Source of the DNA: SIG450 sp045658425 | GTDB lineage: Bacteria; Bacillota; Clostridia; UMGS1840; HGM11507 | NCBI GenBank assembly: GCA_045658425.1 | Contig: JAZOVB010000001.1 | Span: forward strand, 1-19,531 | Reading direction: 5' to 3' | Length of the DNA stretch: 19,531 bases | In this document: in pieces, positions 13,326 through 19,531 of the stretch | How positions within the stretch are numbered: position 1 is the first letter of the stretch | Layout of the letters: each line of letters opens with the position of its first letter | Notes under the pieces: generated by a model | The model's database searches: none | What the model was told of the DNA's origin: nothing | The model's input: only the letters and a program-made list of their open reading frames with translations | Translations under genes and position numbers: made by a program

Positions 13326-14480
13326 ATGAAAATCGGAATTTTGGGCGGAACCTTTGATCCGGTTCATAAGGCTCATGTTGAAATAGCAAAACTGGCTTAT
13401 ACAAAGCTTAAGCTTGATAAGGTTTTATTTATTCCAAACGGTGTACCCCCTCATAAAAAGCAATCATCAATTTCCAATGAAGATAAACTTAATATGCTGA
13501 AACTTGCTATTAAGGATTATGAGGAATTTGAAATCGATACATTTGAGCTTTTAAAGGATGACTATTCTTATTTGTATCTCACCTTAGAATATTTGAAAAA
13601 TAAATACTCCGATGCTGAGTTGTTTTTTATTGCAGGTTCGGATAATATAGAAAATATCCCGGGATGGAAAAATCCCGGACTTCTGTTTAAATATGCATCA
13701 TTTGTATTTATAAAAAGACCTGAATATGAATTATCTCTTGGAGGAATTAAACGGCTCGAAGAAGAATATAATGCAAAAATCCTGTCAATTGATTTTGACG
13801 GGATTGATATTTCCTCTACCGACATAAGAAATGCCTTTGAAAATTGCAAAGAAGTTTCTTATATGCTTTCTTCAGATGTTATGGAATATATTGTTGAAAA
13901 TACCGTATACCCACAGATGATTTTGGAAAAACTTAAAAAAATGATAGGTGAGAAACGGTATATACACAGTGTCAATGTTGCAAAAGAAACTTATAAACTT
14001 GCAATAAAGTATAACGAGGATACAGATAGGGCTTATTTTGCAGGGCTTTTACATGATTGTGCTAAAAAAATAGATATTGATACCCAGATTGGAATAATAA
14101 AAAATAATAATGCTTATTCCGTTAAGGAAAGGGAACTTGAATTTCCAAAGGTTATTCATGCTCTTACGGGAGCTTATATTGCAAGGAATGAGTTTGGCAT
14201 AACCGATAAAAAAATACTTGATGCAATAAGATTTCATACCCTTGGTGATGTGGAAATGACTCTTTTTGATAAGATAATTTATATTGCGGACTTAATTAGT
14301 GAAGAAAGAAATTACAAAGGTGTTGAAATTTTAAGAGAAATGGCTTATAATAATATAGATAGAGCAATTTTAATCTCGGTGGATAATACCATAAATTATG
14401 TAGGATATGAAAATATCCAACCCGATATTATAAACTTAAGAGATTATATTAAGGAGAGAGTAGATGGAAGCATTAGCTAA
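13326..14480 (+). CDS. nadD: Fused NadD (nicotinate-nucleotide adenylyltransferase) and YqeK (HD-domain Ap4A hydrolase)
   Basis: A 384-residue two-domain protein. Residues 1-198 are NadD: GILGGTFDPVHKAH at the start binds ATP, NGVPPHKK follows, and ISSTDIR near 162-168 is the second nucleotide motif. It makes deamido-NAD from nicotinate mononucleotide and ATP. Residues about 199-384 are a YqeK-type HD phosphohydrolase, with H214 (IHSVNVA), H243-D244 (LLHDCAKK), H278, H304 (RFHTLGD) and the DLISEER helix. YqeK proteins split diadenosine tetraphosphate into two ADP. In Bacillus these are separate adjacent genes (nadD, yqeK); here one reading frame covers both. ATG 13326 follows GAAGG (13314-13318); an in-frame TTG at 13299 gives extra residues without support. 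The end overlaps rsfS by 17 bases. Confidence 0.93.
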   Translation: MKIGILGGTFDPVHKAHVEIAKLAYTKLKLDKVLFIPNGVPPHKKQSSISNEDKLNMLKLAIKDYEEFEIDTFELLKDDYSYLYLTLEYLKNKYSDAELFFIAGSDNIENIPGWKNPGLLFKYASFVFIKRPEYELSLGGIKRLEEEYNAKILSIDFDGIDISSTDIRNAFENCKEVSYMLSSDVMEYIVENTVYPQMILEKLKKMIGEKRYIHSVNVAKETYKLAIKYNEDTDRAYFAGLLHDCAKKIDIDTQIGIIKNNNAYSVKERELEFPKVIHALTGAYIARNEFGITDKKILDAIRFHTLGDVEMTLFDKIIYIADLISEERNYKGVEILREMAYNNIDRAILISVDNTINYVGYENIQPDIINLRDYIKERVDGSIS

Positions 14481-14826
14481 AGCAAAAAGAATTGTTGAAC
14501 TTGCCGACTTGAAAAAAGCTCACGATATTGAGCTTATTGAGATTTCCGGTGTGTCCTCGCTTACCGATTATTTTGTTATTTGTACAGCTAACAGCGAATT
14601 ACAGGTTAAGGCTGTTGCAGATGAAATCGAATTTAAGCTCAAAGAGGAAAATGGTGTTACACCGACTCATACCGAAGGGTATCGTACTGCGGGATGGGTG
14701 CTTATTGATTATGATGATGTTGTGTGTCATATTTTCAATAAGGAGTCAAGAGCCTTTTATTCACTTGAAAGACTGTGGCAGGATGCCAAAAGAGTTGATA
14801 TCAGCGATATTATAAAAGAAGACTAA
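14464..14826 (+). CDS. rsfS: Ribosome silencing factor RsfS
   Basis: A 120-residue protein of the RsfS/YqeL/Iojap family. Typical features are DIELIEISGVSSLTDYFVICTANSELQVKAVADEIE and, later, GVTPTHTEGYRTAGWVLIDYDDVVCHIF followed by YSLERLWQDAK. The protein binds ribosomal protein L14 (uL14) and keeps the large subunit from joining the small one when nutrients run low. It starts inside the end of nadD-yqeK with AAGGAG (14452-14457) upstream, so translation coupling is likely. The nadD-yqeK-rsfS order is the normal firmicute one. Confidence 0.95.
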   Translation: MEALAKAKRIVELADLKKAHDIELIEISGVSSLTDYFVICTANSELQVKAVADEIEFKLKEENGVTPTHTEGYRTAGWVLIDYDDVVCHIFNKESRAFYSLERLWQDAKRVDISDIIKED

Positions 14827-14846
14827 TTAAGAAAGAGGAATCTTAA
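14827..14846 (+). repeat. Small inverted repeat framing the leuS ribosome site
   Basis: TTAAGA (14827-14832) and TCTTAA (14841-14846) are perfect inverted copies, with the leuS ribosome-binding sequence AAGAGGAA exactly between them as the loop. The stem is short and AT-rich, so any effect on leuS translation would be modest. No T-box or other leucine-sensing leader is visible here. Confidence 0.4.
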
Positions 14847-14847
14847 A

Positions 14848-17256
14848 ATGGATTACAATTTTAAAAGCATAGAAAAGAAATGGCAAAAAATATGGGATGA
14901 AAAGGAAACCTTTAAAACAAGCACAGACTATACAAAGAAAAAGTTTTATGCGCTTGTTGAATTTCCTTATCCGTCAGGACAAGGGCTTCATGTAGGGCAT
15001 CCAAGGTCTTATACCGCTCTTGATATAGTATCAAGAAAGAAAAGACTTGAGGGATACAATGTTCTATATCCTATGGGATGGGATGCTTTCGGTCTTCCTA
15101 CCGAAAACTTTGCCATAAAGAATAAAATTCACCCTCGCGAGGTTACTAAAAATAATGTGGCACGATTTAAGGAACAACTTAAATCATTAGGCTTTTCATT
15201 TGACTGGTCAAAGGAAATAAACACTACTGACCCTGAATATTATAAGTGGACCCAGTGGATATTCTTAAAGCTTTTTGAAAAAGGACTTGCTTATAAAAAG
15301 GAAATGGCAGTTAACTGGTGTACCTCCTGTAAGGTAGTTCTTGCAAACGAAGAGGTTGTAAACGGTGTTTGCGAAAGATGTCAGAGTGAGGTTGTAAGAA
15401 AGGTTAAAAGCCAGTGGATGCTTAAAATTACCGAATATGCCGAAAGACTTATAAATGACCTTGATGAAGTTGACTATGTTGAGAGAGTAAAAACACAGCA
15501 GAAAAACTGGATTGGTAAATCAACAGGTGCAGAGGTTGATTTTGATACAACTGTTGATTTCAAATTAAGAGTTTATACAACAAGACCCGATACATTATTC
15601 GGTGCTACATATATGGTAGTATCTCCCGAGCATCCTTTTATTGATAAGTTCGGTGATAAGATTTCAAATCTTAATGATATTTTAGCTTACAGAGAAGAAG
15701 CTAATAAAAAATCAGATTTTGAAAGAACCGAGCTTGTAAAGGAAAAAACAGGTGTAAGAATTGAGGGAATAAGCGCTATTAATCCTTTAACTAAAAAAGA
15801 AATTCCAATCTATGTTTCTGACTATGTACTTATGACCTACGGAACAGGTGCTATTATGGCTGTTCCTGCTCACGATACAAGAGACTGGGAGTTTGCAAAA
15901 AAATTCAATCTTCCTATTATCGAGGTTGTTAAAGGCGGGGAAGATGTATTAAAGGAAGCATATACCGAAACTGCAACAGGAGAGCTTGTTAACAGCGATT
16001 TCTTAAACGGGTTAGAGGTAGCTGATGCTAAAGAAAAAATTATTGAATACCTTGAAAAAGAGGGTATCGGTACTAAAAAGGTTAACTATAAATTAAGAGA
16101 CTGGGTATTCTCCCGTCAAAGATACTGGGGAGAACCTATTCCAATTGTTCACTGTGAAAAGTGCGGATTTGTTCCCGTTCCCGAAAGTGAATTACCTCTT
16201 ATGTTACCTGAGGTTGATTCCTATGAACCAACTGATACAGGCGATTCACCGCTATCTAAAATGGAAAGCTTTGTAAATACAACTTGTCCTAAGTGTGGCG
16301 GTCACGCAAAAAGAGAAACCGATACAATGCCTCAGTGGGCAGGTTCCTCCTGGTATTTCTTAAGATATATTGACCCTGATAATAAGGATGCATTAGCTTC
16401 AAAAGAAGCTCTTGATTACTGGACACCTGTTGACTGGTATAACGGCGGTATGGAGCATACAACCTTGCATCTTCTTTACTCAAGATTCTGGCATAAGTTC
16501 TTATATGATATTGGTGTAGTACCTACTAAAGAGCCTTATGCAAAGAGAACTTCTCATGGTATGATTTTAGGTGAGAACGGTGAGAAGATGAGTAAGTCAA
16601 GAGGTAATGTTGTAAATCCTGATGATATTGTTAATGATTACGGTGCAGATACAATGCGTCTTTATGAAATGTTTATAGGCGACTTTGAAAAATCAGCACC
16701 ATGGTCGGCAGACGGTATCAAGGGGTGCAGCAGATTTATCGAAAGAGTATGGAACCTTAACAATGCTGTTGTTGATGGTGATGAATATACCGAAAAATTA
16801 GAAAAATCTATCCATAAAACCATCAAAAAGGTTTCTTCTGATATAGAAAATCTTAAGTTTAATACAGCGATTGCCGCTTTAATGGCACTTCTTAATGATG
16901 TTTATAAGGTTGGTAAAATTAACAAGGCAGAACTTAAAACTCTTATTATTTTATTAAATCCATTTGCACCTCATGCTACTGAGGAAATGTGGGAGTTAAA
17001 TGGTTTTGACGGTATGTTAAATGAGGCTTCATGGCCAACCTATGACGAAGCAAAAACTGTTGATAATGAGATTGAAATTGTTGTTCAGATAAATGGTAAA
17101 ACAAGAGATAAACTTATTATCCCTGCGGATTTACCGAGAGAAGAATATGAAGCTAAGGCAAAAGAACTTGCTTCGGTACAGGCAAACTTAGATGGTAAAA
17201 CCATAGTAAAAGTAATTGCTGTACCCGGTAAGCTTGTAAATATTGTTGTTAAGTAG
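14848..17256 (+). CDS. leuS: Leucyl-tRNA synthetase
   Basis: A class I aminoacyl-tRNA synthetase of 802 residues, the normal bacterial length (about 800-860). The HIGH signature is HVGH (48-51) within FPYPSGQGLHVGHPRSYTA, and KMSKS lies at 580-584. A cysteine-containing zinc segment (NWCTSCKVVLANEEVVNGVCERC) follows the first Rossmann part. The editing domain includes YTTRPDTLFGATYMVVSPEH and YGTGAIMAVPAHD. A second zinc-like cluster (CEKCG...CPKCGG) and the C-terminal VQINGKTRDK motif complete the protein. It charges leucine onto tRNA-Leu and removes mischarged amino acids. It lies 21 bases after rsfS and 8 before ruvX, in one transcription unit. Confidence 0.98.
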   Translation: MDYNFKSIEKKWQKIWDEKETFKTSTDYTKKKFYALVEFPYPSGQGLHVGHPRSYTALDIVSRKKRLEGYNVLYPMGWDAFGLPTENFAIKNKIHPREVTKNNVARFKEQLKSLGFSFDWSKEINTTDPEYYKWTQWIFLKLFEKGLAYKKEMAVNWCTSCKVVLANEEVVNGVCERCQSEVVRKVKSQWMLKITEYAERLINDLDEVDYVERVKTQQKNWIGKSTGAEVDFDTTVDFKLRVYTTRPDTLFGATYMVVSPEHPFIDKFGDKISNLNDILAYREEANKKSDFERTELVKEKTGVRIEGISAINPLTKKEIPIYVSDYVLMTYGTGAIMAVPAHDTRDWEFAKKFNLPIIEVVKGGEDVLKEAYTETATGELVNSDFLNGLEVADAKEKIIEYLEKEGIGTKKVNYKLRDWVFSRQRYWGEPIPIVHCEKCGFVPVPESELPLMLPEVDSYEPTDTGDSPLSKMESFVNTTCPKCGGHAKRETDTMPQWAGSSWYFLRYIDPDNKDALASKEALDYWTPVDWYNGGMEHTTLHLLYSRFWHKFLYDIGVVPTKEPYAKRTSHGMILGENGEKMSKSRGNVVNPDDIVNDYGADTMRLYEMFIGDFEKSAPWSADGIKGCSRFIERVWNLNNAVVDGDEYTEKLEKSIHKTIKKVSSDIENLKFNTAIAALMALLNDVYKVGKINKAELKTLIILLNPFAPHATEEMWELNGFDGMLNEASWPTYDEAKTVDNEIEIVVQINGKTRDKLIIPADLPREEYEAKAKELASVQANLDGKTIVKVIAVPGKLVNIVVK

Positions 17257-17264
17257 GTTTTTAT

Positions 17265-17675
17265 ATGAAAGTAATGGGACTTGATTTAGGCGATGCACGA
17301 ACAGGTGTGGCCCTGTCAGATGAACTTAAAATGATGGCTCACTCTTACGGTACCTTATATAATAAAGACCATGACGATTTACTTAATCAGCTTGAAAGTA
17401 TAGTTAAAGAAAACAATCTTGAAGCTGTTGTAATCGGTCTTCCTAAAAATATGAATGGTACCGTTGGGGAAAGAGGCGAAAAGGCAAGGGAATTTGCGTC
17501 AGCCTTTGAGGAAAGATTTGGTATTAAAACAATTTTATGGGATGAAAGGCTTACAACAGTAAGCGCCCACCGTGTTTTAAGCGAAGCCAATGTTCGCGGT
17601 AAAAAGCGAAAAAAGGTTGTGGATACTGTAAGTGCTGTATTTATCTTACAATGCTATCTTGACAGTAGGGCATGA
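17265..17675 (+). CDS. ruvX: Putative Holliday junction resolvase / pre-16S rRNA nuclease (YqgF family)
   Basis: A 136-residue RNase H-fold protein of standard length. The N-terminal MGLDLGDARTGVALSD carries the first acidic catalytic residue (D6 or D8). AVVIGLPKNMNGTVGERG is the central motif, WDERLTTVSAHRVL carries the conserved DER, and KKVVDTVSAVFILQCYL carries the last aspartate. In E. coli YqgF matures 16S rRNA ends; RuvX of other bacteria has junction-resolving activity, so the physiological role here is open. The ribosome site is weak (AAGTAGG inside the end of leuS), which suggests coupling to leuS. A yrzB-like gene follows, as in Bacillus. Confidence 0.92.
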   Translation: MKVMGLDLGDARTGVALSDELKMMAHSYGTLYNKDHDDLLNQLESIVKENNLEAVVIGLPKNMNGTVGERGEKAREFASAFEERFGIKTILWDERLTTVSAHRVLSEANVRGKKRKKVVDTVSAVFILQCYLDSRA

Positions 17676-17732
17676 CGACTTCGAAAAGCTACTTTTTACA
17701 TTAAATAAATTATAAAATTGGAGGTTTTTAAA

Positions 17733-18014
17733 ATGGCTGAATACAATGAAGAAAGAGATGTTGTTACTTTATACGATGACAATGAAAACGGAATGGACTA
17801 TGAAATTATAGACGTTTTCGAATACAATGATAATGTTTATGCCGCTGTTACACCGCTTCAGGATGAATATGACGAAGAAGTGCCTTTAGAGGTAACAATG
17901 CTTAAAGTAACAGAGGTTGACGGCGAGGAAATATTCTCTGTTCTTGAAACCGAGGAAGAGGAAGAGGAAGTTTTCCAGGAGCTTTTAAGAAGAGACGAAG
18001 AGTACAACGACTAA
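17733..18014 (+). CDS. yrzB: DUF1292 (YrzB-like) acidic protein
   Basis: A 93-residue, strongly acidic protein with the DUF1292 pattern: an N-terminal DVVTLYDDNENGMDYEIIDVFEYNDNVYAAVTPL beta-rich stretch and a Glu-rich tail that repeats EEE. The function of the family is unknown. It usually follows yqgF/ruvX in firmicutes, as here, which supports the call. ATG 17733 is preferred because GGAGG (17720-17724) lies eight bases before it; an in-frame TTG at 17718 overlaps that site. It closes the transcription unit before a strong terminator. Confidence 0.9.
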   Translation: MAEYNEERDVVTLYDDNENGMDYEIIDVFEYNDNVYAAVTPLQDEYDEEVPLEVTMLKVTEVDGEEIFSVLETEEEEEEVFQELLRRDEEYND

Positions 18015-18027
18015 TATCAATACTTAC

Positions 18028-18063
18028 AAAAAACCATTTGCTTATAAATGCAAATGGTTTTTT
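18028..18063. terminator. Bidirectional terminator between yrzB and the XRE regulator
   Basis: AAAAAACCATTTGC (18028-18041) pairs with GCAAATGGTTTTTT (18050-18063) around an eight-base loop. The stem ends in T runs on both strands, fitting the convergent genes on either side. Confidence 0.9.
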
Positions 18064-18296
18064 TAATTTTCAAAATATAGTAATTTGTATGGAGGTATTT
18101 CTAATGCGTCAGCAATTTTAAATAATGTATCAAGTGAAATTGCTTTATATATGTTTGGTGCTTCAATTTGACCTATAAAAGAAACGCTGCAGTTTAATTT
18201 CTCAGCCAGCTGTTCCTGAGTATATGTCTTTAGTTTTCGGTAATATGATACTTTTAATCCAATTTGAATATAATTGTTTATAAATTTTGCATTCAT
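18063..18296 (-). CDS. Small XRE-family helix-turn-helix regulator
   Basis: A 77-residue protein that is almost entirely one Cro/CI-type DNA-binding domain. The helix-turn-helix runs through KTYTQEQLAEKLNCSVSFIGQIEA (about residues 23-46), followed by the closing helices SLDTLFKIADALEIPPYKLL. No effector or dimerisation domain is present. The position normally occupied by a helix-3 serine-arginine pair reads SVSFIGQIEAPNIYKA, a slightly unusual turn. GGGTGAT precedes the start on the minus strand. It is the only minus-strand gene and stands head to head with the SLH surface-protein gene, with about 110 bases between the starts, so it may regulate that gene or itself. Its target is not known. 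Confidence 0.88.
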   Translation of the reverse strand: MNAKFINNYIQIGLKVSYYRKLKTYTQEQLAEKLNCSVSFIGQIEAPNIYKAISLDTLFKIADALEIPPYKLLYFEN

Positions 18297-18326
18297 ATTT
18301 AATCACCCTATGTTAATTTTATATTA

Positions 18327-18355
18327 TTGACAAATAAAAATAAATATGATATATT
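18327..18355 (+). promoter_or_regulatory. Predicted promoter of the SLH surface-protein gene
   Basis: A perfect TTGACA (18327-18332), a 17-base spacer and TATATT (18350-18355) lie about 50 bases before the first start codon, in the divergent region next to the XRE regulator. The surrounding DNA is extremely AT-rich, which weakens the -10 call. Confidence 0.65.
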
Positions 18356-18375
18356 TATAATATATATTACCATAC

Positions 18376-18390
18376 GAATAATAAATATTC
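18376..18390. promoter_or_regulatory. Possible operator in the divergent region
   Basis: GAATA (18376-18380) and TATTC (18386-18390) are perfect inverted copies five bases apart, just downstream of the predicted promoter and ahead of the ribosome site. Such a site could bind the adjacent XRE regulator. The half-sites are short and AT-rich, so chance is possible. Confidence 0.3.
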
Positions 18391-18453
18391 ATTGAGGAGG
18401 AAAAAATGAGAAAAGTTATTTTAAAGGGGGAAAATATGAGAAAAGTTATTTTA
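18391..18453 (+). repeat. 30-bp tandem duplication of ribosome site plus start codons
   Basis: The 18 bases ATGAGAAAAGTTATTTTA occur at 18406-18423 and again at 18436-18453, 30 bases apart and therefore in frame. A purine-rich ribosome site precedes each (GAGGAGG and GGGGG); the 15 bases before the two starts match at about 10 positions. The result is a surface-protein gene with two possible starts, the longer adding MRKVILKGEN in front of the signal peptide. Confidence 0.8.
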
Positions 18454-19531
18454 TTGATTTTGGCAATACTGATATTATCGGTAAATGTTATGGGAGCAAA
18501 TATGTTTTCTGATGTAACAGATAACGATTATTTTAGGGATGCTGCGAAATATTTAGACTATAAAGGTATTATAACCGGGTATTCTGATGGTTCCTTTCGA
18601 GGTCAAAGTCACATTACAAGAGCTGAAATGGCTACTGTTATTTGTAGGTTTTTAGAAAAAACTAACGAAGCTGATAATTTGAAAAATGAGATATGTTTTA
18701 CTGATGTGAATAATAGTCATTGGGCTTTAGGATATATAAATTATGCATATAATTCTAAAATAATATCCGGAGACGGAAATGGCAAATTCAGACCTGATGA
18801 TTTTATTTTGTATGAAGAAGCTATAAAAATGCTTTTAAGTGCTTCCGGAATGGATACTGGTATTGAATGGAATTATAGTAATTGGGCTCAGGTTTATGTA
18901 GATATAGCTCAGAGAAAAGGGCTAACAACAGGACAAAGAGGTAATCAGGGAGAATATATAAGTCGAGCTGATGTGGCTGTAATTCTTTATAATATATTAA
19001 TTTGCAACGGATATGTGGAAAAAACAGAAACGGAAGTTATTAGTATACATAGTGCAGAGCAAATGTATGCACTTTCGAGAATTACTGCTGCTTCGTATAT
19101 CCGCAGTGGTCTTGGTATATCAAGTTATGAAGAAGATTTGAATTTGTTTCCATATCCTGAAAATATAACTACTAAAGCCCAAAAAATTGGATATTTAAAG
19201 AAAGCTTCTTATGTTCTTCATGAAAATATTGAATTGGATTTTAGTATCTCTCTTGCATATAACGATTTGTCAAAAGGTAATGGTAAATTTTTAGGAATAT
19301 GTACCGGAGATTCTAATATTGCTTTTTCAGGAAGCTTTGACGGCAATAATAAGACTATTACTTTAAAATCGTCTTATGGAATAAAAATTGAAAATGAAAA
19401 CTCGCATGCGACCTATAATATAGGTTTATTTGGGAATATGGAAGACGCTAAAGTCACGAATCTTAATATTAAAGTAAGTGAAGGTGTTAAAATTTCATCA
19501 AGCAGAAATAACTATTCATTTGGTATATTGG
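18406..19531 (+). CDS. SLH-domain surface protein with GLUG-like beta-helix region (3' end outside window)
   Basis: An open frame that runs off the right edge after about 375 codons with no stop. A signal peptide (MRKVILLILAILILSVNVMGAN) is followed by three S-layer homology repeats. The first is FSDVTDNDYFRDAAKYL with GIITGYSDGSF and ITRAEMATVI. The second is CFTDVNNSHWALGYI with IISGDGNGKFRPDD. The third, WAQVYVDIAQRKGLTTG, ends ISRADVAVILYNIL. SLH triplets tie proteins to wall polymers. The last part has FSGSFDGNNKTITL and IGLFGNMEDAKVTNLNI, resembling GLUG-type repeats of adhesins. Two in-frame starts exist: ATG 18406 with GAGGAGG (18394-18400), and ATG 18436 with GGGGG (18426-18430). Both begin with the same 18 bases. 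The first has the stronger site and is used here. A wall-attached adhesin is inferred. Confidence 0.88.
   Translation, partial: MRKVILKGENMRKVILLILAILILSVNVMGANMFSDVTDNDYFRDAAKYLDYKGIITGYSDGSFRGQSHITRAEMATVICRFLEKTNEADNLKNEICFTDVNNSHWALGYINYAYNSKIISGDGNGKFRPDDFILYEEAIKMLLSASGMDTGIEWNYSNWAQVYVDIAQRKGLTTGQRGNQGEYISRADVAVILYNILICNGYVEKTETEVISIHSAEQMYALSRITAASYIRSGLGISSYEEDLNLFPYPENITTKAQKIGYLKKASYVLHENIELDFSISLAYNDLSKGNGKFLGICTGDSNIAFSGSFDGNNKTITLKSSYGIKIENENSHATYNIGLFGNMEDAKVTNLNIKVSEGVKISSSRNNYSFGIL

Noticed and set aside
14528..14815. Plus-strand open frame of 95 codons within rsfS
   Set aside because: It is a frame-shifted shadow of rsfS, whose protein matches the family across its full length.
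14827..14847. T-box or leucine-sensing leader before leuS
   Set aside because: Only 21 bases separate rsfS and leuS, too few for a T-box; no specifier or antiterminator sequence is visible.

Overview
The window is an AT-rich, mostly single-stranded stretch of a low-GC Firmicute, most likely a member of the class Clostridia and possibly an uncultured gut lineage. The evidence is a sigma-H type sporulation sigma factor, the YtfJ/GerW spore protein family, the scpA-scpB-ytfJ-dac-rluB gene order, the nadD/yqeK-rsfS-leuS and ruvX-yrzB housekeeping order, strong GGAGG ribosome binding sites, and a sodium-pump biotin decarboxylase operon typical of anaerobes. The lineage call is an inference; no 16S or other marker is present.

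Layout. (1) 1-1230: a near-consensus promoter, sigH, a tRNA-like sequence that overlaps the sigH stop codon, and a four-CxxC zinc-ribbon protein ended by a terminator. (2) 1240-6138: a second promoter and a tightly packed run of a DUF1858 redox-disulfide protein, a small unknown protein, a site-2 protease family membrane peptidase, scpA, scpB, ytfJ, a D-Ala-D-Ala carboxypeptidase (behind a 16-bp hairpin) and rluB. (3) 6180-11733: a carboxyltransferase / Na+-pump operon holding a 12S-type carboxyltransferase, an OadG-like subunit, a biotin carrier, an OadB-type pump and a 5S/OadA-type carboxyltransferase without its own biotin domain. A 552-bp fold-back element with 27-bp terminal inverted repeats (MITE-like) sits between the biotin carrier and the pump gene. 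(4) 11760-18063: an exported N-acetylmuramoyl-alanine amidase, a fused NadD-YqeK protein, rsfS, leuS, ruvX and a DUF1292 (yrzB) gene, closed by a bidirectional terminator. (5) 18063-19531: a small XRE-type regulator on the minus strand, divergent from an SLH-domain surface protein that runs off the right edge and has a duplicated ribosome-binding-site-plus-start unit.

How the genes work together. Region 2 joins chromosome segregation (ScpAB), cell wall/spore cortex work (carboxypeptidase, YtfJ) and rRNA modification. Region 3 would move carboxyl groups between an acyl-CoA and a 2-oxoacid through one shared biotin carrier and couple decarboxylation to Na+ export. Region 4 links NAD synthesis, ribosome silencing, leucyl-tRNA charging and Holliday junction processing.

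The least explained items are the fold-back element at 8515-9066, the tRNA-like sequence at 771-859, the hairpin at 4299-4340, and the duplicated start of the surface protein. I see no CRISPR array, rRNA, intact tRNA or complete insertion sequence.
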